Positions 29,063 through 37,775 of a DNA stretch of 64,000 nucleotides are shown piece after piece. The first letter of the stretch is position 1, and each line of letters opens with the position of its first letter. The translations under genes and the position numbers were made by a program. The DNA is from JAJDXW01 sp965243335 (GTDB lineage: Bacteria > Pseudomonadota > Gammaproteobacteria > HK1), in assembly GCA_965243335.1 (NCBI GenBank), contig OZ251545.1, forward strand, positions 2,728,001 through 2,792,000. Reading direction: 5' to 3'. The notes beneath the pieces are model-generated. The model made no database searches. It was given only the letters and a program-made list of their open reading frames with translations, and was not told the origin of the DNA.

Positions 29063-30469
29063 ATGGCGATGAACGACGGTCGGGCGTTCGCCGACTCTCT
29101 TGCGGCGCGGGCGGAGGAGGTCCTCGACACATGCACCCGCTGCGGCCGCTGCGTCGAGGTCTGCCCCATGGTCGAGCCGGCCGGCCTCGACGCGGCGCAG
29201 GCGCGGGGGATCGTCTCCGGGGTGCTGGACCTGCTCGCCGGCGGAGCGGGCACGGAGGACGCGGCGCGCTGGGCCAACGTGTGCACCGGCAGCGGTTACT
29301 GCATCCCCGCCTGCCCGGACGGGGTCAACCCGAGGTTCATGCTGGGCCTCGCCCGAACCGCATCCCGGACCCGCGGCGGGGATGGCGCGGCGCGGCGCGA
29401 AGGCGCGGAGATATTCTCCGGGATGAGCCGGGGCGTCCGTATCCTGTCGAGGATGCAGCTCCCGCCGGACCTGCTGGCGAGGATCGGCAACCGCCGCCGG
29501 GCGGACCTTCCCCCCGCGGACCCTGCTCCCGCCCCCGGCGACGGCGCCCCTGCCCTCGCCTCCGGCGCGGGCGCCGCCCCGGCCCCCGACGTCGTCTTCT
29601 ATACCGGCTGCAACGTGCTGCGCACCCCGCACATCGCCCTGCTGTGCCTGGACGTGCTCGACGCGCTCGGGGTCCGCTACGAGGTCATGGGCGGACCCTC
29701 GCACTGCTGCGGCATCTTCCAGTACCGATCGGGGGACAACGCGGGCGCGGGGCGGGTCGGCTTCAATACCATCGCCCGCCTCGGCGCCGCCGGCGCCCCG
29801 GAGGTGCTCTCCTGGTGCCCGAGCTGCCAGACCCAGCTCGGCGAGGTCACCCTCCCGAGCCATGCCGCGGCGAAGGGAGGGAGCCCCTTCGACCTCACCC
29901 CCTACATCCAGTTCATCGCCGACCGCCTCGACCGGCTCACCCCCCTCATGCGCCGCCGCGTGGAGCGGCGGGTGGCGCTGCACGAACGCCCGGTCCTGCC
30001 GAAGGTGGTGGAGGCCGCGCGGCGCATCCTGAACGCCATACCCGGCCTGGAGCTGGTCCACCTCGAAGTGCCGCGGGTCGGAACGATGTCGAACAGCCTG
30101 ACCGTACTGCCCGACTTCAAGACGAAGCTGCGCGAGCGCGAGTTCGAGGCGGCGGAGGCGGCCGGGGTCGACACCCTGGCAACCATCTTCCATGCCTGCC
30201 ACCGCGAGATCTGTCACTTCGAATCCGGGCGGAGCTTCGAGATCGTCAACTTCATGGAGCTCCTCGGCGAGAGCCTCGGCCTCCGCCGCGAAGACGTCTA
30301 CAAGCGGCTGAAGCTGATGCAGGACATCGACGCCATCGTGCGCGACTCCGAGGACCTCATCGTTCGCCACGGCCTCGACCTCGAGCAGGTCCGGGACGTC
30401 ATCCACGCAGACATGCTGTCCGGCCGCTCCGTGGGCGTGTCGCCGATGGCGGGCGCCCGCGAGGCATAG
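29063..30469 (+). CDS. (Fe-S)-binding oxidoreductase, heterodisulfide-reductase-like (HdrC-HdrB fusion layout)
   Basis: 468 residues from ATG 29063 after GGGAGGAGGCCC. An N-terminal ferredoxin domain carries CTRCGRCVEVCP (Cys24, 27, 30, 34) and a second cluster motif CTGSGYCIPACP (Cys74, 80, 84) in which the expected second Cys is Ser77. The C-terminal half has CCG domains: CNVLRTPH, GGPSHCCGIFQY, and CHREICHFE. Such proteins pass electrons between disulfides or quinones and partner flavoproteins in the cytoplasm. The partner is not in the window, and the physiological donor is unknown. It is monocistronic here. Confidence 0.75.
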   Translation: MAMNDGRAFADSLAARAEEVLDTCTRCGRCVEVCPMVEPAGLDAAQARGIVSGVLDLLAGGAGTEDAARWANVCTGSGYCIPACPDGVNPRFMLGLARTASRTRGGDGAARREGAEIFSGMSRGVRILSRMQLPPDLLARIGNRRRADLPPADPAPAPGDGAPALASGAGAAPAPDVVFYTGCNVLRTPHIALLCLDVLDALGVRYEVMGGPSHCCGIFQYRSGDNAGAGRVGFNTIARLGAAGAPEVLSWCPSCQTQLGEVTLPSHAAAKGGSPFDLTPYIQFIADRLDRLTPLMRRRVERRVALHERPVLPKVVEAARRILNAIPGLELVHLEVPRVGTMSNSLTVLPDFKTKLREREFEAAEAAGVDTLATIFHACHREICHFESGRSFEIVNFMELLGESLGLRREDVYKRLKLMQDIDAIVRDSEDLIVRHGLDLEQVRDVIHADMLSGRSVGVSPMAGAREA

Positions 30470-30695
30470 CCCGCCTGCCTCACCGTCTCTCTACGGAGGA
30501 TGTCGGCTCGCAGACGGAGGTGGGCGGGCCGTACTCGGCTCCAGGTCGCCCCGACAGCGCGCAGGCGCCGACGGAACTCCGCGCCAGGGAGCTACGGACC
30601 GGGAGGTCGGAGGCTCCCGGGGGGACCGCGGGCGTCTCGTCCGCGCTCGCGGAGGCGGAGTTCACGCGCCTGCAGGGCGGCGCCCCGCGGGGAGT

Positions 30696-31163
30696 TCAGT
30701 GATGGACCCGCGGGCCGCGTTCCGACGACCAGGACGTGTGCTCGACCACGAGGCCCTTGCGCACCCGTTTGCCCACGAACAGCGACGCCTGGCGAAACGC
30801 CTGCTCGGCTTCCTTCGCGCACCACTCCCAGTCGGCCGGGCTCCCGGAGGCGCGGGTCCACCAGTGCCCGACGACGAAGGTCTCGGCGATCTTCAGCTCC
30901 ACCGTCCAGTCGTGCCACATCGCCTCGGGGTCCGAATCCTCCGCGTACTCCTGCTCGACGTAGCGGCAGAAGTTTCCGCCGTTGTCGTCCGGGGCGACGA
31001 TGTCCACGACCGCCAGCTCGGGGTTGATGCAGGACTCCGTCCCGGTATGGACGGAGAACGCGGTCGCGAACACGGTATCGATGATCGAGGCCGACGTCAC
31101 CGTGACGGTCAGCGGGATGTCCCAGTCCGGCTCGAGGGCCGCGTCTTCGGCTTCGTGCGTCAT
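30696..31163 (-). CDS. Hypothetical protein, 155 residues
   Basis: Start at ATG 31163, ten bases after the rppH stop on the same strand, so it is probably in the rppH operon. The protein is acidic and Trp-rich: N-terminal ALEPDWDIPLTVTVTSAS, central FCRYVEQEYAEDSDPEAMWH and a C-terminal helix (KEAEQAFRQASLFVGKRVRK). Strand-like segments with hydrophobic residues alternate, suggesting a small alpha/beta protein. No signal peptide or known motif. I do not recognise the family. Confidence 0.6.
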   Translation of the reverse strand: MTHEAEDAALEPDWDIPLTVTVTSASIIDTVFATAFSVHTGTESCINPELAVVDIVAPDDNGGNFCRYVEQEYAEDSDPEAMWHDWTVELKIAETFVVGHWWTRASGSPADWEWCAKEAEQAFRQASLFVGKRVRKGLVVEHTSWSSERGPRVHH

Positions 31164-31173
31164 GCCTGCGGAG

Positions 31174-31755
31174 TCAGCTCGAGCGGGACACGCGCGGCCA
31201 CCGCGGCCCCGTCCGGCGGCGGGAGGGCGCGGGGCGCTTGTCCGCGGCGCGGGCTTCCACCCCCAGGACGGGGGCGAGCTCGGCGAGGGCCCGCCGGTAG
31301 ACGGAGCGCTTGAAGAACACCACCTCCCGCGCCGGCTCCCAGTAGTCGACCCACCGCCAGCGGTCGAATTCCGGCTTCGGGTGGGCATCGATGCGAATTG
31401 CGCTGTCGTCGGACCGCAGCCGGAGGAGGAACCAGCGCTGCTTCTGCCCGATGCACACCGGGCGCCGGTCGCGGCGCAGGAACTGCCGGGGGATGTCGTA
31501 GCGGAGCCACCCGCTCGTCGCGCCGAGCACCTCGACGGACTCGCGACCGAGCCCGAGCTCCTCGTGCAGCTCGCGGAAGACCGCCTCTTCGGGGGTTTCG
31601 CCGTGGTGGATGCCCCCCTGGGGGAACTGCCAAGCGTCCCGCCGCCCGATCCGCCGCGCCCATACGACTTGGCGCCGCTGGTTGGAAACGACCATGCCAA
31701 CGCACGGCCGGTAGCCGTCTGGATCGATCAAGGGAGCCGTCTCTCGGGGGGGCAA
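31174..31755 (-). CDS. rppH: RNA pyrophosphohydrolase (Nudix hydrolase)
   Basis: 193 residues. The Nudix box GGIHHGETPEEAVFRELHEE (then LGL) matches GX5EX7REUXEEXGU, and the family start IDPDGYRPCVGMVV plus WQFPQGG precede it. RppH converts the 5' triphosphate of mRNA to monophosphate, triggering RNase E decay. The chosen ATG at 31755 adds eight residues before the usual start; a TTG at the Leu before IDPDGY is an alternative. The C-terminal tail is basic. It is followed by the 155-residue hypothetical gene. Confidence 0.9.
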   Translation of the reverse strand: MPPRETAPLIDPDGYRPCVGMVVSNQRRQVVWARRIGRRDAWQFPQGGIHHGETPEEAVFRELHEELGLGRESVEVLGATSGWLRYDIPRQFLRRDRRPVCIGQKQRWFLLRLRSDDSAIRIDAHPKPEFDRWRWVDYWEPAREVVFFKRSVYRRALAELAPVLGVEARAADKRPAPSRRRTGPRWPRVSRSS

Positions 31756-31836
31756 ACAATTGTTTCACGGACGGGACGGGCGTAGCAATCGACGCCCCGG
31801 CCTCCCGACCGTTGGCCGGCGAAGCGCGCCGAGGGC

Positions 31837-32487
31837 TCAGGCCGGGAGCACCGCCTCGACGATGCGCGCCCGGATCTGCTCGACGCTGCCCACGCCGTCG
31901 ACCCGCGCGTAGCGGAGCTTCCCCGCCTCGGCGAGCCCCCGGTAGAGCTCGACGAGCGGCCGGGTCTGCTCTCGGTAGACCTCGAGTCGGGTGCGCACGG
32001 TCTCCTCGCGGTCGTCGTCGCGCTGGATGAGCGCCTCGCCGGTCTCGTCGTCGCGCCCTTCCACCCGCGGCGGGTTGTGGACCGCGTGATAGACCCGCCC
32101 GGACGCGGGATGGACCCGCCTTCCGCTCATCCGCACCACGATCTCCTCGTCGTCCACCGCGATCTCGATCACCGTGTCGATGACGACCCCCGCGTCGCGC
32201 AATGCTTCCGCCTGGGGGATGGTGCGCGGGAACCCGTCGAGCACGAAGCCGGCCGAGCAGTCCGGGCGGGCGAGGCGCTCTCCGATCATGGCGACGATGA
32301 GATCGTCCGGGACGAGCGCGCCGGAATCCATGATGCCCTTGGCCTTGCGGCCGAGCTCCGTGCCTTCGCGCACCACCGCCCGCAGCATGTCTCCGCTGGA
32401 GACCTGGGGAATACCGAGCCGGCGCGTGAGGAAGCCGGCCTGGGTGCCTTTGCCCGATCCCGGACCGCCGAGTAGGATGATGCGCAT
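31837..32487 (-). CDS. adk: Adenylate kinase
   Basis: 216 residues, the long form with full LID domain. The P-loop GGPGSGKGT (7-15), the NMP-binding SSGDMLRA, FVLDGFPRT near 81 and the LID start GRRVHPASGRVYH, lacking the four zinc Cys of Gram-positive forms, are all present, as is DDREETVRTRL. It balances AMP, ADP and ATP in the cytoplasm. It runs opposite to the Mth938-like gene and shares a 73-base intergenic region with it. Confidence 0.96.
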   Translation of the reverse strand: MRIILLGGPGSGKGTQAGFLTRRLGIPQVSSGDMLRAVVREGTELGRKAKGIMDSGALVPDDLIVAMIGERLARPDCSAGFVLDGFPRTIPQAEALRDAGVVIDTVIEIAVDDEEIVVRMSGRRVHPASGRVYHAVHNPPRVEGRDDETGEALIQRDDDREETVRTRLEVYREQTRPLVELYRGLAEAGKLRYARVDGVGSVEQIRARIVEAVLPA

Positions 32488-32560
32488 TCGCGAGGGCTTG
32501 CCGTGAGGGAACCGCGGCGGATTATACGGGCCGAACGGCCGCCTCCCCCGGAGAGGGACG

Positions 32561-32968
32561 ATGAAGCTGCATCTGGACGGAGCGGCGACCCGGATCAGCG
32601 CTTACGGCCCCGGCTACTTCGCGGTCGGCGAGCGGGTCGTTCGCGGCGGGATCGTCATCAGCGCGGACGGGGCCGTCACGCCCTGGCCGCCGGTCCTCCC
32701 CTCCGACCTCGACGAGGAGCGCCTCCGCCGGATCATCGCGTGCGGCCCCGAGGTGGTCCTGCTCGGAACCGGCGCCCGCCAGGCGTTCCCGCCCCCGGAG
32801 CTCCTCCGCCCCTTCGCCGAGAACGGCCTTGCCGTCGAGGTCATGGATACGCCGGCCGCCTGCCGCACGTTCAACGTGCTCGCGGCCGAGAGCCGCGAAG
32901 TCGTGGCCGGCCTGCTCCCCATCGTCCAGGAGTCCGCGCCGCGGAAGAACGTCTTCCCCGCTTCATAG
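32561..32968 (+). CDS. Mth938-like domain (DUF498) protein
   Basis: 135 residues after GGAGAGGGACG. The family pattern is clear: ISAYGPGYFAVGERVVRGGI at the start, EVVLLGTGARQAFPPPELLR in the middle and EVMDTPAACRTFNVLAAESR near the C-terminus. Relatives include NDUFAF3, a respiratory complex I assembly factor, and the Xcc1710-like bacterial proteins. The bacterial role is not established. It stands alone, divergent from adk. Confidence 0.85.
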   Translation: MKLHLDGAATRISAYGPGYFAVGERVVRGGIVISADGAVTPWPPVLPSDLDEERLRRIIACGPEVVLLGTGARQAFPPPELLRPFAENGLAVEVMDTPAACRTFNVLAAESREVVAGLLPIVQESAPRKNVFPAS

Positions 32969-33140
32969 GCAAGAAGGACGCGGCCCGGAGCCGGGGCCGG
33001 GGGGAGGTATCCATCCGGGGCCGGGGATTTCCCGGGCCCCGCCCCCGCCAACACCTTCCACGAGGGCGAGGAAGCGAAGACTCCTGGCGCATCGATCCGA
33101 AAACGACGAGAGCCCGCCAGCCGTGCCCGGCCCCGGAGCT

Positions 33141-33929
33141 TCAGCCTCGCCGCGGCAGGTACTTCAGCGGGTTGATCGGCTTGCCGTCCCGCCGCACCTC
33201 GAAGTGGAGCTTCACCCGCTCGGCGCCCGTGCTCCCCATCTCGGCGATCTTCTGGCCGCCCCGGACCGTCTGGCCTTCCTTCACGATCATGCGGTCGTTG
33301 TGGGCGTAGGCGGTCAGGAGGCGTTCGCTGTGCTTGAGGATGACGAGGCGGCCGTATCCCGCCAGCCCGCTGCCGGCGTAGACCACCCGTCCGCCCTTCG
33401 CGGCCACCACCGGCTGGCCGCGCCGCCCCCCGATGTCGATCCCCCCGCGCTCGCCCTTGCCGTACCCCCGGAGCAGCTTCCCCTTCGCCGGCCAAGCCCA
33501 TCCCCGGGTCGAGACCGGTGCGGCCGGCGGCGAGGGACGGGGGGAGCCCGGCCGCTTCGCCTTCGGCTTCGACCCCGCCTTCGGCCTCGCCTCCGCGCTC
33601 GCCACGCGGGTCGGCGGGGCCGGAGGGCCGCGCAGCGCGAGGCTCTGCCCCGGATGGATGACGTAGGGGTCCCGGATGCGGTTCCAGCGCGCGAGGGAGC
33701 GCCAGTCGAGCTTGTACTGCCAGGCGATCGCGGACAGTGTGTCGCCCTTGCGCACCACATGCGCGACGGGCCGCTTCCCGGCCGCCGGCGGCTCCGCCGA
33801 TCTCGGGCCGCGGACCTCGGGCGGGGACGAGGGGGGCGCATAAGCGCAGCCGCCGGCGACCAGCACCGCCAGGGCGAGGACGGCCAAGCGCGTCAGGCGC
33901 CGGCGTCGAAGCCCAGTCTTCCGATCCAT
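33141..33929 (-). CDS. nlpD: NlpD-like lipoprotein, LysM plus degenerate M23 (LytM) domain
   Basis: 262 residues. A signal peptide ends in lipobox VAGGC. A LysM domain (HVVRKGDTLSAIAWQYKLDW) near residue 57 binds peptidoglycan, and the C-terminal LytM/M23 domain has GGIDIGGRRGQPVVA and LHFEVRRDGKPINP. The first zinc-ligand His of active M23 enzymes is replaced in the GGID segment, as in E. coli NlpD, so it is likely an amidase activator in cell separation rather than an enzyme. Its start overlaps the surE end by 37 bases. No rpoS follows within the window. Confidence 0.88.
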   Translation of the reverse strand: MDRKTGLRRRRLTRLAVLALAVLVAGGCAYAPPSSPPEVRGPRSAEPPAAGKRPVAHVVRKGDTLSAIAWQYKLDWRSLARWNRIRDPYVIHPGQSLALRGPPAPPTRVASAEARPKAGSKPKAKRPGSPRPSPPAAPVSTRGWAWPAKGKLLRGYGKGERGGIDIGGRRGQPVVAAKGGRVVYAGSGLAGYGRLVILKHSERLLTAYAHNDRMIVKEGQTVRGGQKIAEMGSTGAERVKLHFEVRRDGKPINPLKYLPRRG

Positions 33930-34660
33930 GACGAGATCGTGTCCAGCGCGCGGTGACGGGTGAGGTCGGCGTGAATCGGGGTGATGGACACGAAGCCCTC
34001 CTCCACCGCGTGAAAGTCCGTATCCGGCGCGTTGTCACGCGCCGAACCCGCCTCTCCGACCCAGTAGATGCGTTTCCCGGCCGCGTCCCGGGCGGGGATG
34101 GCGGGCCGCGAGCGGTGCCGGTTCCCGAGCCTCGTCACCCGCACGCCCTCGACCCGCTCCAAGGGCAGGTCCGGCACGTTCACGTTGAGCACCGTCCCCG
34201 ACGGGATGGAGCCGCGCCCCAGCGTCCCGACGAGCCGCTCCACCACCGTGGCCGCGGTCTGGTAGTGGTGCGGGTCCCGCCCCACCAATGAGACCGCGAC
34301 CGCCGGCCGGCCGAGATGGCGGCCCTCGAGGGCCGCCGCCACGGTGCCCGAGTACAGCACGTCGTCCCCGAGGTTCCCGCCCGCGTTGATGCCCGACACC
34401 ACGAGGTCCGGGCTCCGGTCGAGCAGGTCCGCGGTCAGGGCGAGGTAGACGCAGTCCGTCGGCGTGCCCTCGACCACGATGAAGCCGTCCTCCCGCGTCT
34501 CGCACCGGAGCGGGTCACGGAGCGTCAGGGAGTTGCTCGCTCCGCTCCGGTTGCGGTCAGGGGCGGCCACCGTCACCTCCCAATGCTTCGAGAGGGTGCG
34601 CCACAGGCATCGCAGCCCCGGCGCGCGGTAGCCGTCGTCGTTGCTGAGGAGGATGCGCAT
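33893..34660 (-). CDS. surE: 5'/3'-nucleotidase SurE
   Basis: 255 residues from ATG 34660 (MRILLSNDDGYRAPGL). Metal ligands Asp8 and Asp9, the SGAS-like RSGASNSLT segment (near 42) and SGINAGGNLGDDVLYSGTVA (near 93) are intact. It removes phosphate from nucleoside monophosphates and helps stationary-phase survival. The usual proteobacterial order is surE-pcm-nlpD-rpoS; here nlpD overlaps surE directly and pcm is missing. A 21-codon upstream extension is possible but lacks family support. Confidence 0.93.
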   Translation of the reverse strand: MRILLSNDDGYRAPGLRCLWRTLSKHWEVTVAAPDRNRSGASNSLTLRDPLRCETREDGFIVVEGTPTDCVYLALTADLLDRSPDLVVSGINAGGNLGDDVLYSGTVAAALEGRHLGRPAVAVSLVGRDPHHYQTAATVVERLVGTLGRGSIPSGTVLNVNVPDLPLERVEGVRVTRLGNRHRSRPAIPARDAAGKRIYWVGEAGSARDNAPDTDFHAVEEGFVSITPIHADLTRHRALDTISSWIGRLGFDAGA

Positions 34661-34794
34661 CGACCACCGTGCTTCATGAGCCCGGGCGCGGGCCAGTCCG
34701 ACCCGGCCCGGCCCGCGCGGCAAGAGCCCGCGGCGTCCCTACCCGGAAGGGCGGCGGGGAGCGGAGCAGCCCGCCCCCGCCGCGAAGGATCGGT

Positions 34795-35325
34795 TCAGAA
34801 CGGCAGCCCGTGAGACGCCCCGCCCATGAAGAGAAGCATGGGGATCGAGAGCATCGTGTTGGTGCGCGATGCGAGCAGCGCGGTCCGGCGCGCCCGGTTC
34901 TTCTCGTCGTCCGAGGCCGCGACGATCCCGAGCACCTTCTTCTGGTTGGGCCAGATGAGCACCCACACGTTGAAGAGCATGATCGTGCCGAGCCACGCTC
35001 CGACGCCGATGATCGGCACTCCCGGGGGAACCGATCCCTCTCCGTCCCAGGTCGCGCCGAGCGTGAACGCATCGACGAAGCCCCAGTGCGAGCTCATCAG
35101 GTAGAGGGCGCCCGAGACCCAGGTGACGACCGCCGCCCACCGGAACCAGAGCAGGGCGCGTGGGGCGACGTACTTGTTGATGGCGGCCGGCCCGGGGCCG
35201 CCCTTGTCCGCATTGGCCTCGGCGATCGCCGGCACCTGGACGAAGTTGAAGTAGTAGAGCAACCCGATCCAGGTCACCCCCGCGAGGAAGTGTATCCAGC
35301 GCTCGATGGAGAGTACGAATTCCAC
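34795..35325 (-). CDS. PuuD/urate-oxidase-N-like integral membrane protein
   Basis: 176 residues with four hydrophobic helices: IERWIHFLAGVTWIGLLYYF, FRWAAVVTWVSGALYLMSS, VGAWLGTIMLFNVWVLIWPN and a C-terminal MLSIPMLLFM. The WIHFLAGVTWIGLLYYFNF and NVWVLIWPNQKKVLG segments match the membrane domain of PuuD-type urate hydroxylases. The cytochrome-c domain of full PuuD is absent, so a urate role is not assured. It is the first of a leftward group, 134 bases before surE. Confidence 0.75.
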   Translation of the reverse strand: MEFVLSIERWIHFLAGVTWIGLLYYFNFVQVPAIAEANADKGGPGPAAINKYVAPRALLWFRWAAVVTWVSGALYLMSSHWGFVDAFTLGATWDGEGSVPPGVPIIGVGAWLGTIMLFNVWVLIWPNQKKVLGIVAASDDEKNRARRTALLASRTNTMLSIPMLLFMGGASHGLPF

Positions 35326-35401
35326 TTTGCCTGCCTCCCTTGGAAAGTCCGCACACAGTGCTACGCTTGCGAAACCGCTCCCGCCGACCCGGTGCGCCGC
35401 C

Positions 35402-35479
35402 CTAGAAGATGGCGGCGAGGATCAGCGCGAGCACGACACCCGAGATGATGGTTCCCCAAATGCTGTCCAATGGGTTCAT
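35402..35479 (-). CDS. Small single-helix membrane protein, 25 residues
   Basis: Reads MNPLDSIWGTIISGVVLALI then LAAIF and stops with TAG. AGGAGAG sits 5-11 bases before the ATG at 35479, a strong ribosome site in this genome. The peptide is one transmembrane helix with a short polar N-terminus. It lies 76 bases upstream of the PuuD-like gene on the same strand, and 95 bases after dnaQ. Function unknown; it may be an accessory subunit of a membrane complex. Confidence 0.6.
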   Translation of the reverse strand: MNPLDSIWGTIISGVVLALILAAIF

Positions 35480-35574
35480 CGACTCTCTCCTGCTGCCTGG
35501 CCCGAGAGGCTGTTCCGAGAGCGGACAGCCTCGCGCGGATCGTACCGGCAGGCAGGAAGAATAACCAGACCGTG

Positions 35575-36279
35575 CTACCCCTCCGCGTCGTCCATCTCAC
35601 GAAGGCGCCAGACGCAGGCCCCGCCCGCCGCCCGATCGAGCTGGTCCAGCCGCGCCTCGTGCCGGGCGAGCTCCTCGGCCGTCGCACGCACCACCCGCAG
35701 CGCCGGACCCTTCTCCCGCCGCGCCGGGCCGACGCGCGCCGCCGCCGGGGCCAGGTCCATCCGGGTCTGGCCGCCGGTCATCGCGAGGTAGACCTCGGCG
35801 AGCAGCTCCGCGTCGAGGCGCGCCCCGTGCACGGTACGCCGCGAGCCGTCCACCCCGTAGCGGAGGCAGAGCGCGTCGAGGCTGTTGCGCTGGCCCGGAT
35901 GCCGGCGCCGGGCGAGATCGAGGGTATCCAGGACCGGGTGGCGGCCGCTCAGGCGGGGGCGCGCGCAGCGTTCCAGCTCCGCGTCGAGAAACCCGAGGTC
36001 GAACGGAGCGTTGTGGATGATGAGCTCGGCCCCGTCGAGAAACGCGAGGAATTCGTCCGCGAGGTCCCCGAACTTCGGCTGGTGCGCGAGGTCCGCCTGG
36101 GACAGGCCGTGCACGCGCTCCGCCGCCGCCTCGATCTCCCGCTCCGGGTCGAAGTAGCGGTGGAACGCCGCGCCGGTGAGGCGGCGGTCCACGAGCTCGA
36201 GGGCCGCCGCCTCGATGACCCGGTGACCCGCCTCCGGGTCGAGTCCCGTCGTCTCGGTATCGAGCACGATCCGTCGCAT
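35575..36279 (-). CDS. dnaQ: DNA polymerase III epsilon subunit (3'-5' proofreading exonuclease)
   Basis: 234 residues. ExoI VLDTETTGLDP (Asp7, Glu9), ExoII HNAPFDLGFLDAEL near 93, and ExoIII HGARLDAELLAEVYLAMTGG near 150 are all intact, with the DEDDh His. It proofreads replication as part of the Pol III core. It lies 21 bases after rnhA on the same strand, the conserved rnhA-dnaQ pairing; in many gammaproteobacteria the two are adjacent though divergent. Confidence 0.94.
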   Translation of the reverse strand: MRRIVLDTETTGLDPEAGHRVIEAAALELVDRRLTGAAFHRYFDPEREIEAAAERVHGLSQADLAHQPKFGDLADEFLAFLDGAELIIHNAPFDLGFLDAELERCARPRLSGRHPVLDTLDLARRRHPGQRNSLDALCLRYGVDGSRRTVHGARLDAELLAEVYLAMTGGQTRMDLAPAAARVGPARREKGPALRVVRATAEELARHEARLDQLDRAAGGACVWRLREMDDAEG

Positions 36280-36300
36280 TCCGGCTCCGACCTCCCCGGC

Positions 36301-36780
36301 TCAGTCCGAGGCGCCGGCCCCGCGGGGGTTCGGCGGCCCCCCGCTTCCGACCGCCGCCGCCTCGGCGCGCGCGCGCCGGTCGACCCGTTCGTTCTCCGGG
36401 TGCCCGCGGTGGCCCCGGGTCCACTCCCACTCGACCTCGTGGGCGGCTCGCGCCTCGTCCAGCCGTTGCCAGAGGTCGACGTTCTTGACCGGCTGCCCGC
36501 CCGCCGTGCGCCAGCCGCGCCGCTTCCACCCCGCGATCCAGCGGGTAATCCCGTCGCGCACGTAGGTCGAGTCGGTGACGAGCCGGACCCGGCTCGGGCG
36601 GCGCAGCGCCTCGAGCCCGTGGATGGCCGCGAGCAGCTCCATCCGGTTGTTGGTGGTGTAGGCCTCGCGGCCGCCGATCTCGCGCTCGCGTCCCCGAGTA
36701 CGCAGGAGGGCCGCCCAGCCGCCAGGGCCGGGATTGCCCTGGCACGCGCCGTCCGTGTAGATCTCGACCCGCTCTCGCAT
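36301..36780 (-). CDS. rnhA: Ribonuclease HI
   Basis: 159 residues. Catalytic Asp10 (EIYTDGACQGNPGPGGW), Glu48 (NNRMELLA), Asp70 (LVTDS) and Asp134 with His124 (TRGHRGHPENERVD) are all in canonical spacing. It removes the RNA strand from RNA-DNA hybrids. It begins ten bases after the methyltransferase stop and precedes dnaQ by 21 bases, a three-gene operon. Confidence 0.96.
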   Translation of the reverse strand: MRERVEIYTDGACQGNPGPGGWAALLRTRGREREIGGREAYTTNNRMELLAAIHGLEALRRPSRVRLVTDSTYVRDGITRWIAGWKRRGWRTAGGQPVKNVDLWQRLDEARAAHEVEWEWTRGHRGHPENERVDRRARAEAAAVGSGGPPNPRGAGASD

Positions 36781-36790
36781 GAACGCCGGG

Positions 36791-37606
36791 TCAGGCCGCG
36801 TGGTCGGCGGGGAAGCGGCCCCGCTCCGTCATCGCGGAGCCGGCCAGCCCCGCTTCCCGGATCGGCGCCCGCCGACGCCGCCAGCCCGGCCGAAGTAGGG
36901 TCGGGGTGGCGGTGCGCTTGCGCGCGACGAGGAACCAGGTCCCGCACAGCCGGGGCCAGAATCGCGGTCCGATCCGCTCGAACCCCTGGAGCCGGCGAAG
37001 CACCCGGGCGTTCGGCAACGGCGGGCGGAAGAAGCAGCCGTCGCGCGCGACGGTGTCGAAGCCGAGCACCGAGAGCCAGTCCTTCACGCGCGCGGCGGTG
37101 TGGAAGCGCCCGTTCCAGGGAGCGCCGCGGCGATGGAGGAGTCTCCAGGCGCCCATCAGGCCGAGCGGGTTGTATCCCGCCACGACGACATGGCCTTCGG
37201 GGACCAGCACCCGCTCGGTCTCTCGCAGTACTGCGTATGGATCATCTTCAAATTCAATAACATGAGGAAGAATTACGAGGTCGATGCTATCCGACGAGAG
37301 GGGTATCGCGCACGCCCGGCCCCGGACCGGGGAACAACGGGCGGCGGGCAGCACGGCATCGGGCTCCGACCTCGGCCCGGGTGACGGCCCAAGCGCGGGC
37401 GACGATCCGAGCCACGTGCAGTGGCGGACCCGGGCGGCCCCGAGGACCGGCAGGTAGCCACGCGCCCCGACGATGAGCAGATGATACCCAAATACATTGG
37501 AAATCAATGGAATAAGGCATCGGTTCTCAGTGTCCAGCATGAGGCTTCCCGGCAAGCGCCGATGCCAGTCGGCCAGACCTTGGCCGCGGTTCGCGAGCTG
37601 CGGCAC
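36791..37606 (-). CDS. Class I SAM-dependent methyltransferase of the rnhA-linked family
   Basis: About 271 residues if it starts at GTG 37606, which gives the family N-terminus (LADWHRRLPGSL, then FGYHLLIVGARGYLPVL). The next Met, at 37540, would drop part of this. Motif-IV-like DLVILPHVIEFEDDPYAVLR and LVPEGHVVVAGYNPLGLMGA mark the methyltransferase type encoded beside rnhA, dnaQ and gloB in proteobacteria. Substrate unknown. The SAM-binding glycine motif is degenerate (VGARGY). Base composition around 37240-37300 and 37490-37550 is more A/T-rich than in its neighbours. Confidence 0.75.
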   Translation of the reverse strand: MPQLANRGQGLADWHRRLPGSLMLDTENRCLIPLISNVFGYHLLIVGARGYLPVLGAARVRHCTWLGSSPALGPSPGPRSEPDAVLPAARCSPVRGRACAIPLSSDSIDLVILPHVIEFEDDPYAVLRETERVLVPEGHVVVAGYNPLGLMGAWRLLHRRGAPWNGRFHTAARVKDWLSVLGFDTVARDGCFFRPPLPNARVLRRLQGFERIGPRFWPRLCGTWFLVARKRTATPTLLRPGWRRRRAPIREAGLAGSAMTERGRFPADHAA

Positions 37607-37775
37607 ACCACCCCCGGGGCCGAACCAGAGGCGGCAGTCTATCGCATCGCGGCTTTGGGAAGCGGCGCGGCGGGCGGGCCGGACCGTGGTTCGCCCTTCC
37701 CGGGAAAACCTTCGGCCAAGCATCGGGCTGCATTCGGTTTGACATGCTCTGCCGAAGAAATTAGGGTTGACGCTC

